Shown here piece after piece: positions 8,101-16,700 of a stretch of 29,323 nucleotides of DNA. Location: the IMG/VR virus record IMGVR_UViG_3300006917_000103, positions 1 to 29,323 of that record; one strand, given 5' to 3'. Under the pieces are notes generated by a model, which was given only the letters and a program-made list of their open reading frames with translations, had not been told where the DNA came from and made no database searches. The stretch comes from a virus. Both the position numbers and the translations under genes were made by a program. Numbering within the stretch: the first letter of the stretch is position 1; every line of letters begins with the position of its first letter.

Positions 8101-11100
8101 CTGAATTACAATCTGCATCTCCATCAAAAAGAATGCAAAAGATTGGTCAAGATGCTGGGCGTGGACTAATAATAGGTGCACAAGAATATGTAGATGATGC
8201 ACGAGTAGCGGGTCAGCAAATAGGTGTAGCAGCCACACAAGGTGTAATGTCACAAGCACAAATGGCAGCAGCATCACGTGCATCTTTATATGGCGGAGGC
8301 CCAATAGATGCTTCACAAAAGTCTTTACGTAGACAATTACAAAAACAAGCACGTATCGCAGAACTAGCACAAAAGAAACCTTTATCACAATCAACAATAA
8401 TGCCAATGGTTGCTGGAGCAGGAACTGCAAAGCCAACAGTTGCTGGAAAGTTTAGTAATTGGAGACAAAATAAAATTGAACAACAAAGACTTGCAAAGGC
8501 TGAAAGAGGTTCAAGACCTGGTGTTAGCATGGGTGGAGTTGGTATGGGCCTCTCAATGGCTGCTATGGCTGGATCAATGGTCCCAGGCAAAGTTGGTGAC
8601 GTATCTCAAAAATTAATGATGCCTTTAATGATGCTAACAATGATTGGGCCTATGTTACAAACCCCTATAGGAGCACTTATGGTTTCTATAGGTGCAATGG
8701 CTGCAGGAATTATTAAACTTAGAATGGAATTTGATAAGGCACAAGATTCATCAATTAAACTAAGAGAGTCTTTGTCAGCAAGCAAAGATTCAATGAGAAA
8801 CCTTGCTAAATTCTCTGGCAACGTTACTGCTGGTGAAATTATGGATAGAAGAAGAGATCAGAAATTTGGATTAGTTGGCGCAAAACCAGGAAAGACTACA
8901 TTTGGAGAAGCATATGTGTCTAGTAAAGAAGGTAAAACTGTTATGGACGCAACAGTTGAATCTCTTAAAACTCGGGGAGTTAAGGCTACTGGAGGAGATT
9001 TAACTAATCAATTAGTAAGTAGCGTATTGGCTGGAGCATTAAGTGCAGAACAAGCAAAATCAATAGCATTAAATATTGGTCAGAAAACAGGAAATTATGG
9101 ATTAGGATTTTCGGTAACTGCTCAAATAAATCAACTAATTGGACCAAATGGAGAAAATTTAGAAAAAGATCCTTTAGAGATTAGAATGAAACTTATTGAG
9201 CAAACAGAGGGACAAAACAAACAACTATTTCAGCAAATGCAAGAAAAGGGTGGTCGTGGGGGCTTCCTTAATATGGGTGCTTTAAATCCAAATGTTGCTA
9301 TGGGTGGAATGACTGCAGCAGGTGCTGGATTAGGTGCAGCAATTGGAACTGCTATATTGCCAGGTATTGGAACAATAGTTGGTACTGGTCTAGGCGCTAT
9401 TGCTGGTGCAGTAGGAGGCTATTTCTCTCAAAGAGGGGCTAATGAAAGAAATGGTAAGTTATCTGGAGCAGTCGTTGCATCACAAAGAGCACAGATGGAA
9501 CAACAAAAAGAAATGCTAGATTCTTTAGATTTGTATTATCAAAAGAAAATAAAAGAATTAGAAATAGAAGGAAAAATTACTGAAGCAAAAGCACTACAGA
9601 AAAAGTATGATGAAGATAGAAATAAACTTGTAGAAAAGGGTGCTCAGTTAAATAAAGATATAATGACAAATTATGGTGCAACAAAAGGAAATGTTAGAAG
9701 CGCCATGGATACTGGTATTGATAAATTATTAACACAAAGATATAAGAATAGTGATGAAATACAATATTTGGATGCAGCAAAAACATTATTGTCAGAATCA
9801 CAATTAACTAAGGAACAACAGTATTTAATAAAAGTAAAAATGTCTACTGGAGAATTAACACCTAGCCAACAGATGTTCTTATTCAGCAACTTTGGAAATG
9901 ATAAAAACGTACAGCAACAGTATATGGATATTATTACTAGATTTAGTGCTACCACTGCGGATGATGCTACTAGAGTAATGGGAATGTTTTCAAACCCTGA
10001 CGGAACCCCTAATAAAGAGTTACAAACAAAATTTTTAGCAAGCGTTGCAACTAAAAAAGATGATAAAGAAGCATCAAAGTATATAGACTTTTTTGCTGAA
10101 GTAGCAAACACAAATGGTGTATTTGACATGACAGCAATATTAAATTTCTATATGAAGAATCCAGAAATGCAAGCAAAAACACAAGAAATAATTGATAATA
10201 TTGATAAAAATAAAGGTAAGTTAACTCTTGATGTAATGACTAACTTTTTACCTGAAAATGTTATGGGGTCAATTGATAAAGCATATTTTGAAAAATTATC
10301 TCAAGATGAAAGAATAACATATCTAAAAGAAATTGCTACTATTGTAAATGTTCCAGATCCAGTAATACAAGCAGATCCTGAATTTATTAAATGGCAAAAA
10401 GAAGGTGCTTTATATAATGGAGTTTCATATTCTGGAAAAAGTATTGGAGAGCAGATTGCTGCTTATAGACAATTCCAACCATGGAAAGTAACACAAGAAT
10501 CTATTGCTCAGGCTTCTGCTACTCCAGCAAAAACCACTAGTGGTGGAGGAAAGGTTGATTCATCTCCATTAGATGACATTGTTAAAAAGTTAAGGGATGT
10601 TCGTAAAAATCAAATAAAGGTAACTGAAGGTTGGTCTGCATCAATGAAAACTTTAGATCAGTTATTTGGTGGCAAAAAAAGACTTGAAATGTTTAGCGGT
10701 ATAGAGCAAGACCTGGCTAAACTTGGTGCTAAAGGTAACTTTATTGAACTCATTGTTGGCATGGATCCAAAAGAATATGAAAAAAGAAAAAATCAATTAT
10801 TTAAATTTGATAATAATAATAATATTATTGGATTAAAAAAAGATGCAAAAACAATACAAGAAGCATTAAATGCTGTAGTTGCTGGAGACTATGCTTCTCA
10901 AATGATTCAATTAAAACAAGAAATAGCAGATCAATCAGCAGCATATGATATATTAACAAAGGCTGGATTGAGTTATGCAGATACACAAGAATTAATTGCC
11001 GATAAAGCATTTGCTGCAATGATAGCATCAGAAGGTAATACAAAGGCTGCACAAAAATTAATTAAATTATTAAAAGAAGCAAAAACTTTATCTAAAGGAA

Positions 11101-13094
11101 ATCAAATTAAAACTGATTTACAAGGTGATATTGATGCAGATAAGCAGACTGCTGCAGCAAGAGCAAATCTAGCAAAAGCAGCAAAAGCAAACAATTGGAG
11201 TTGGCTTGAAGCAGATGCAATCCTTAGTGACGATACATTAAGAGAGGCAATGGCAAATTGGGATAAACTTACAAAAGAACAAGCAGCAGTATTTAAAGAA
11301 CGATTGCAACAAGTACTTAATTCTATAGAATTTAAAGAGTCAATATTTAATAAGGGTTTTGAAAAGGCTATGGAAAAGTTTTCTGTTATGGAAACTAAGA
11401 TTGAACTTGATTTTCAATTTACCACATTAAAAGATCAAGATATTATTGAAAAGGCTCAAGATAAAATTGCTGGAATTAATTATCAAATAGATGATTGGGA
11501 AGCAAGTCTCAAGGGTATAGAAGAACAAGAGCAAAAAATTAATGATAAGTATGACCTTAAATATAAAGCATTAGATGAAATAAGAAGTTTAAATGATAAA
11601 ATATCTAAACAACAAAAGGGACAACTTACACTTGCTGATGCATTGTCACAAGGAGATATTGCTGCTGCTGCAAGAGCAGCCCAAGACATAAGATCTCAAC
11701 AAGCAACAGATGCAATAGATAATCAGCAAAAATTATTAGATGCTGCTAAAGAAAATGAATTAGCAAATATAAGAAATGAAAAAGGTTATACTCGTGCACA
11801 AATAGAAGATCAGATTAAAAATTTACGTGATCAAATATTTAAGATAGAGGAACAGGAACTTGAACCAGCACAAGAAAGAGTGCGTATCGAAGAAGCAAAA
11901 AAGAGAGAACTAATTCAATCACTTACAGTTCTTGGAAAAAGTAAATTAGAATGGGAAGCAATAAAAAATAGAATAGATATTGCAAGAACATCTAGTGCAG
12001 AATATATGCAAGCAATTGCTGCAGCACTTACAGTTGTTGAAGATATTGTTAATTATTGGAATTCGCTTGATGGAAAAATAATTACAACTACACATAAAAT
12101 TATAACTATATATGAAAACGGAGGAACACCAGGACCAGGACCAGGACCAGGACCAGGACCAGGACCAGAGCCATGCCCTCCTGGACATATCATGAATGAT
12201 GCTGGAAACTGTGTTCCAGTTGGCGGTGTAAGCGAATGTGGCCCAGGAATGGTTAAGGCAGATGACGGCAGATGTGTTCCTGCTGGATCATTTAATACAG
12301 ATAATAGTGATGGTACAAGCAAAACTGATGGATCTGGAAATAACAATGATTCTACTGGTGATTCAAATACAGATTATAGCGGAAGGTTAATTAATGGTTT
12401 TACTCCATATTTAATTGAAGCAAAAGAAGAATATGACAAAATTGTTGCAAAGTCATTAGCACCTGGAGCAACGCCAAGTGATTTCGGTCACGATCTAGCG
12501 TCTGCTGATCAAAAAGTTATAAATGCTTTAAACTTAGTTGACGCAAAAAATGAGTATAATAAAAAAGTAACTCAAAGTTTAACTAAGGGTGCTACACCAA
12601 GCGATTTTGGTGCAGGACTAGCAGCATCAGATATGAAGGTTATTAATGCTGCGAATAAAGTTATAGCATCATCTACTTCAGCAAATGCTGCTAAGGCTGC
12701 TGCTGATGCTGCTGCAAAGGCTAAGGCTGCTGCAGATATTAAAAAGTTTGGTGGAAATGCAATTGCAGCATCTCAATTTGCTAACTGGCCTAGCGGTAAA
12801 TCTTCTGGAGGGCTTATTAAAAGATTTGCTGTTGGTGGACCAGTTATAGGAACTGATGTTGTTCCTTCAATGTTAACACCTGGAGAATTTATCATGAGCA
12901 AATATGCAGTAAATACGTATGGCGTAGATAAAATGAGAGCAATTAACAATGGCGATGTATCAGATGCTTCGGTGTATAATTATAGTATTGCTGTTAATGT
13001 AAAATCAGATGCAAATCCTGATGAAATTGCAAGGGCGGTAATGGGTCAAATTCGTCAAGTAGATTCAAAGAGATTAAGGAGCAGAGCAGTATAA
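5106..13094 (+). CDS. Tape measure protein
   Basis: A 2662-residue protein that sets tail length and is held inside the tail tube. Residues about 190-460 form the TP901-type tape measure core, with recognisable blocks such as LGGDVEDLAFFLTAMKEGG and GANALKSGLASLINPT. Hydrophobic segments lie at about 541-580, 1169-1205 and 1401-1441; the last is a Gly/Ala zipper (GLGAAIGTAILPGIGTIVG). A long helical, Lys/Glu/Gln-rich stretch at about 2139-2280 is probably coiled coil. A TDxVPxMLTPGE motif occurs twice (T678-E689 and from T2583). Residues 2342-2435 hold a Pro-Gly repeat, four Cys and a Ser/Asn/Asp/Gly linker, followed by two 41-residue repeats. I see no peptidase or lysozyme motif. AGAGGTG (5092-5098) supports the ATG at 5106. 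Most Leu codons are TTA and Arg AGA. Confidence 0.95.
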   Translation: MADVQSNIHVNIDTSEALASIKLLQKQISAFHTSMAKSGAAASAVSANMQQNLINSLNASGKWSASMRTVKTTTESFTNALEKNKLSMRDYYRYSMGATKTFGRLFSSEFDTISKVARERVKDLQTQYIKLGRDANGAMRAIAIRPLALDMQNYGTQTAIASQRQALLNQLMKQGATNMLNFGKNTQWAGRQLMVGFTIPLTYLGTAAAKTFMQLEEQAIRFKRVYGEMFTTGAETEKMLSDIQILAKQFTKYGVAVEKTMEMAATAAAQGKMGAELLAQVNEATRLSVLGGVEQEQSLETTISLTNAFGLSAEKLAQKINFLNAVENQTVVSIEDLTVAIPKAGPVVKQLGGDVEDLAFFLTAMKEGGINASEGANALKSGLASLINPTDKASQMLADMGINLKGIVETNKGNVKQVVLDFAAALNTLDPLNRAKAIEQLFGKFQFARLSTLFQNVIQQGNQASRVLKLTQATTEELAILSERELSKVEESTTYKFKKTIEDLKVSLAPVGEQFLKAITPIAEFIGKVLEKFNNLGDGTKKFVVILTTLLGGIGPILLMTFGLLANGLANIIKLFVSMKSIFNRAGQSSNTLGEQTQYLTSEQAEAASVAASLNQIHTRLQQTFTSETSALNALISAYQRAIAAQRGFSGPIIGGGKRAKFASGTTKVRPFYFARGTDTVPAMLTPGEAVIPAGPAQDPRNKPAIKHMIAGGTMEYLSEGVGSVVEKKLRRIGSGSEGRVGKSGTTVPIPYKLNVSNSGGAVPFTSINPASMVNLTSIYAKDIAKAAKISVTSINKEIKEWQIANKKAIDVATEAVQKGIPAEKAFGNLMEKFNADMKRAGGPVSKFADAARKMAPMLQQDLIQAQNEARRLGLNVKNAADATALAGKLPNNIVAQSITKPGNFQGLSKARGAGISMFGGAAGLPQYGIPRFMLTPGIAPASPAYLAGTSQEHFGQTKQEQAARAANREQRIKLRVGTNLGKQTAQHLVNGLEQGLRAELQSASPSKRMQKIGQDAGRGLIIGAQEYVDDARVAGQQIGVAATQGVMSQAQMAAASRASLYGGGPIDASQKSLRRQLQKQARIAELAQKKPLSQSTIMPMVAGAGTAKPTVAGKFSNWRQNKIEQQRLAKAERGSRPGVSMGGVGMGLSMAAMAGSMVPGKVGDVSQKLMMPLMMLTMIGPMLQTPIGALMVSIGAMAAGIIKLRMEFDKAQDSSIKLRESLSASKDSMRNLAKFSGNVTAGEIMDRRRDQKFGLVGAKPGKTTFGEAYVSSKEGKTVMDATVESLKTRGVKATGGDLTNQLVSSVLAGALSAEQAKSIALNIGQKTGNYGLGFSVTAQINQLIGPNGENLEKDPLEIRMKLIEQTEGQNKQLFQQMQEKGGRGGFLNMGALNPNVAMGGMTAAGAGLGAAIGTAILPGIGTIVGTGLGAIAGAVGGYFSQRGANERNGKLSGAVVASQRAQMEQQKEMLDSLDLYYQKKIKELEIEGKITEAKALQKKYDEDRNKLVEKGAQLNKDIMTNYGATKGNVRSAMDTGIDKLLTQRYKNSDEIQYLDAAKTLLSESQLTKEQQYLIKVKMSTGELTPSQQMFLFSNFGNDKNVQQQYMDIITRFSATTADDATRVMGMFSNPDGTPNKELQTKFLASVATKKDDKEASKYIDFFAEVANTNGVFDMTAILNFYMKNPEMQAKTQEIIDNIDKNKGKLTLDVMTNFLPENVMGSIDKAYFEKLSQDERITYLKEIATIVNVPDPVIQADPEFIKWQKEGALYNGVSYSGKSIGEQIAAYRQFQPWKVTQESIAQASATPAKTTSGGGKVDSSPLDDIVKKLRDVRKNQIKVTEGWSASMKTLDQLFGGKKRLEMFSGIEQDLAKLGAKGNFIELIVGMDPKEYEKRKNQLFKFDNNNNIIGLKKDAKTIQEALNAVVAGDYASQMIQLKQEIADQSAAYDILTKAGLSYADTQELIADKAFAAMIASEGNTKAAQKLIKLLKEAKTLSKGNQIKTDLQGDIDADKQTAAARANLAKAAKANNWSWLEADAILSDDTLREAMANWDKLTKEQAAVFKERLQQVLNSIEFKESIFNKGFEKAMEKFSVMETKIELDFQFTTLKDQDIIEKAQDKIAGINYQIDDWEASLKGIEEQEQKINDKYDLKYKALDEIRSLNDKISKQQKGQLTLADALSQGDIAAAARAAQDIRSQQATDAIDNQQKLLDAAKENELANIRNEKGYTRAQIEDQIKNLRDQIFKIEEQELEPAQERVRIEEAKKRELIQSLTVLGKSKLEWEAIKNRIDIARTSSAEYMQAIAAALTVVEDIVNYWNSLDGKIITTTHKIITIYENGGTPGPGPGPGPGPGPEPCPPGHIMNDAGNCVPVGGVSECGPGMVKADDGRCVPAGSFNTDNSDGTSKTDGSGNNNDSTGDSNTDYSGRLINGFTPYLIEAKEEYDKIVAKSLAPGATPSDFGHDLASADQKVINALNLVDAKNEYNKKVTQSLTKGATPSDFGAGLAASDMKVINAANKVIASSTSANAAKAAADAAAKAKAAADIKKFGGNAIAASQFANWPSGKSSGGLIKRFAVGGPVIGTDVVPSMLTPGEFIMSKYAVNTYGVDKMRAINNGDVSDASVYNYSIAVNVKSDANPDEIARAVMGQIRQVDSKRLRSRAV
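12129..12167 (+). repeat. Perfect hexanucleotide repeat (CCAGGA) coding Pro-Gly
   Basis: Six and a half perfect copies of CCAGGA inside the tape measure gene, encoding alternating Pro-Gly from residue 2342. Because the unit is six bases, gain or loss of units by slippage would change the protein by two residues without shifting the frame. The exact nucleotide identity of all copies suggests recent expansion or ongoing slippage. Confidence 0.9.
12420..12665 (+). repeat. Tandem 41-residue protein repeat in the tape measure
   Basis: Two adjacent 41-codon units, 12420-12542 and 12543-12665 (residues 2439-2479 and 2480-2520). Both read AK-x-EY-x-K at the start, share GATPSDFG in the middle and KVINA near the end. 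The DNA has diverged more than the protein, so this is an older duplication than the CCAGGA repeat. Confidence 0.85.
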
Positions 13095-13768
13095 TGGCTA
13101 CAGTAAATTACATAACTGGTAGAAGAAGGTACCAAAGACCTCAAGCAATGCTCTGGGCAAACAATTCTGGAACTTTAGCAGAAACAAGTCCTGGTGGCTC
13201 AAAAATATATGTTCCAAATGGTTTGGAAATAGGACAAGATCCTGGAAGCGAAACTGATGAATCTCTTTATAATCAATTTATTATTTTATCTGATGACAAT
13301 AGACAAGAAATAGATTTTAGACCTGTAAGAATTGAAAAACGTGAAAGAATGATTAATGGAAGAATGAGATCTTATCATATAGCAGATAAATTACAAATAA
13401 GTACATCATGGCAAATGCTTCCATCCAGATCATATTTTCAGGTAGCAGAATTTAATGCTACTACTGGAAAATCTCCTCATATTAATGACAATAATTTAGA
13501 GTTTACAACAGATGGTGGTGCTGGAGGAGTAGAAATTTTAGATTGGTATGAAAATCATAAGGGACCATTCTGGGTTTATTTAGCATATGATAAATATAAA
13601 AATTTTAAAAATGACAATGGTGATATTGACAATAATTCTTATGCACATCTTCCACAATATAATCAATTAATAGAAATGTATTTTACAGATTTTAACTATA
13701 GCATCGTAAAAAGAGGCGGTAGTAATTTTGACTTTTGGAACATAAGCGTAACGCTGGAAGAGGTATAA
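13094..13768 (+). CDS. Distal tail protein / minor tail protein
   Basis: A 224-residue protein directly after the tape measure, where the distal tail (Dit) protein is found. Dit forms the ring joining the tail tube to the tip. The sequence is basic at the start (ITGRRRYQRPQAMLW) and otherwise rich in aromatic residues and strands. It ends with YFTDFNYSIVKRGGSNFDFW and SVTLEEV, the kind of ending seen in tail-tip ring proteins. It overlaps the tape measure stop (TAATG) and its own TAA overlaps the next ATG, so three successive tail genes are coupled. The exact Dit assignment is by position. A less specific minor tail protein is the safer reading. Confidence 0.65.
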   Translation: MATVNYITGRRRYQRPQAMLWANNSGTLAETSPGGSKIYVPNGLEIGQDPGSETDESLYNQFIILSDDNRQEIDFRPVRIEKRERMINGRMRSYHIADKLQISTSWQMLPSRSYFQVAEFNATTGKSPHINDNNLEFTTDGGAGGVEILDWYENHKGPFWVYLAYDKYKNFKNDNGDIDNNSYAHLPQYNQLIEMYFTDFNYSIVKRGGSNFDFWNISVTLEEV

Positions 13769-16700
13769 TGTTTCAAAATGAAGATTTAAAGTTACATCTT
13801 GAGTCATCAAATACAATAAAGACTCAATCTGCAGTAATTGCAGAATGGAATATGAATATAGCAGATAACATTTTTAGAATTGGAAATTATAGATACAGAC
13901 CAACGTTATCTGTTTCTGAAAAATATAAATTAATACCAAATAGTTTTGATCAAAACGATATAGGTAATTTTTATACTAATGCTACTGATGCTGATATTAA
14001 AATAGATGGTGGTATTGATCCATCTGATAATGAACAGCCATGGTTTTTATTATCTCAAAATATAAAAAATAAAATGATTTATTCATTAGAAGATTGTTTT
14101 AAAAAATTTAGGCCAAGGTCAGGTATAAATAAGGCAACATATATTCCAGGGAAAAAAGTTCATCACTCAAATATGAATATGTCTAATAGACCTAGATATT
14201 ACATGGCAGACAAAAATGATAATTTTAAATATTGGACATCCTATAGAACAGAATCTGGATCAGTATTTGGTATAGCAAATAAACAATTAAATGGTCAATA
14301 TTTTATAGATGATGCATGTCCTTTTGTTGTATATAATAGTCCAGTACCAACAAATAGGATAGTTGTTAAAATGCAAACTAATGTTGGATCTATTGACCTT
14401 GGTCCTTTTTCTGGACCTGGAGGATCTTTTACAGATCCATTATACGGTGATGCAAATAAGTCAACACCAGTTAAATGGAAAATACAATATTTAAAACAAA
14501 ATGACTGGATTGACGCTGTATCATTTGAATCAAATTCCAGAAGAAAAGATGGAACAGCAATTATAAAATCAGATGGCTATGTTGAACTTGCCTATGGTTT
14601 AAAGGTACCAGATAAGTATAGGGATGTTTTTATTCGTGCTGAAGAATATTATAATGAATCATTTTTACCAAAAGAATCTATAAATGGATATGCTTATTTA
14701 ATAAAACAAGATAAAAATGACATAGGTATTTATCATATATGGTTTAACGGTGGTTGGGAAACATTCACCCCGTCCTATGGCTGGTATTTAGAAGAGGAAA
14801 CTGTCACAAGATTAACAAACTTTGTTACTGATTTAACTGACCCAATTACCTTTATTTCAAATAATGAAAATAAAACTGTATATAGAGAGTTTGAAAATAT
14901 TAAAGGAATAAGAATTGTGGTAGACACAATGAATAAAGTTAACTCTACTTTTGACTTGATTGAAATGTCACCTAGATTAGTTGCAGATATTTCTGAAAAG
15001 GTTACTGGATTTTCTGTAAAAAAGTCTGCTTCAGATTTAGGTACAAGCGGATTACCAGTCGGACAACTCTTAGCATCCGTCGGCAATCTTAATATATTTG
15101 ATTATGATGATGCATTTAATGAAAATAATACTGGAAGTATTATTCATAAATATTTATCTAATAACATACAAATTAAATTTTATGACATAATAATCGATGT
15201 TGATGGCTATGACTATTTAGTTCCAATAAAAACATTATATTGTGATGCTTTTCCAAAGTACAACCCTAATGATAAAAAGGTAAATCTTGAATTAAGAGAT
15301 TTATATTTTTATTTTGAATCAATACTTGCACCACAAATGCTGGTTACAAATGTTTCTTTAAGTTACGCAGTATCTTTATTATTAGACTCTATAGGTTTTT
15401 CAAACTATACTTTTAAAAGAGTAGATGGAGAAAAAGAACTAGTAATTCCATTTTTTTATATTGGACCAGATAAAACAGTTGCATCTGTATTAAATGATCT
15501 TGCTATCTCAACACAAACAGCAATGTTTTTTGACGAGTATAATAATTTTGTAATGATGAGTAAAAATTATATGATCCCATCATCTTCACAAAGACAAAAG
15601 TCTTTTACCTTTTATGGCTCTAAAGATTTTACTAAAGATGCTGCAATAGAAAATAAAAGTATTAATACAAAACTTACAAACATAATAGATATTGCATCTA
15701 CTGATAAAAGTGTATTTAATGATGGGAAAATTAATTATAAATCCAGATATATACAAAGATCATATGGAACAATTAAACAAGCAAGTATGGTAGACAATGA
15801 AGCATCTGCAAAAAATTGGATATATAAGCCAGTTCTTTTATGGGAAGTAACTGGAGAAAATTCTTTACGATCAATTAACGGAGAAGCGCAGAGTCAGTCA
15901 GCGTATAGTTTATCTGCTATTCCGTTAAACTCTGACCTGTCATCCTCTTTACCAATAGTCGTAGGTAATCAATTAACAAATAATACTATTGATTTAGGAG
16001 AAGCAGTTTATTGGTTAAGCAGACATTCTGGATATTTTTATACAAATGGAGAAATAATAAGATTTGATGCAGTTCAATATAGTATACCTGGAGCAGAAAA
16101 AATAATTGCAAGAGAGGAAAGTAATGGCAAGGTTACTTTTACAACTACGACTACTGGTGCTATAGGAAATGTTTGGATAAGTAGCAATCAAGAATATCAA
16201 GATTATTTATCAAAACTTACATTTAATGGAAAAATATATCCTACAGGACTTGTTAGAATTTACTCAGAACCAAAATACGAAGAAATTAATGGAATAACTG
16301 TTATGAAGAATGGCGAGGTATCTAGACACGGTAGAGGTCAATTCGGTACCCCAGTATTATCTCACAAGGCTGGACTAGACACATATTGGACAGATAATAC
16401 ATATGTACGTGGAATGGATATGAAAAGTGAATTTTTGTTTGGTTTAGAGTACATTGGACAAACTCAAGATCAAATAGTAGAAGGTGTTGGCGAACAACTT
16501 TCAGAATCACCAGCAGGAGTTAATAATACAAAATCAAAAGAAAACAAGAGAACTGGTATTATAAAAAACTTTTTGTCTACATCTTTTACAAAAGAAACTC
16601 AAAATAATACTATAAAATCTACCCAAACAGGATCAATACAATCATCTGCTCTAGTTATGAATGGACCATCTTTTTCAACAACCGAAACTCCTATTAACTT

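Noticed and set aside
9671-10129. Open frame of 152 codons on the - strand within the tape measure gene.
   Set aside because: It is a shadow of a long AT-rich gene, with low-complexity composition, no ribosome site and no recognisable motif.
12129-12167. The CCAGGA array as a CRISPR or origin iteron array.
   Set aside because: There are no spacers, the unit is six bases, and it is in frame within a coding gene.
12053-12346. - strand frame with a Gly-Pro run opposite the CCAGGA repeat.
   Set aside because: Its repeat is just the complement of the tape measure repeat. There is no start signal and the rest looks random.
13089-13094. TATAAT strings at 13089 and 13764 as promoters.
   Set aside because: They arise from a Val/Ile codon followed by TAA overlapping ATG, and the start codon lies inside the motif, so they cannot serve the gene they touch.
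13735-13767. TTG start extending the large tail-tip protein.
   Set aside because: It lies inside the distal tail gene without a ribosome site. The ATG at 13768 overlaps the stop codon as in the neighbouring genes.
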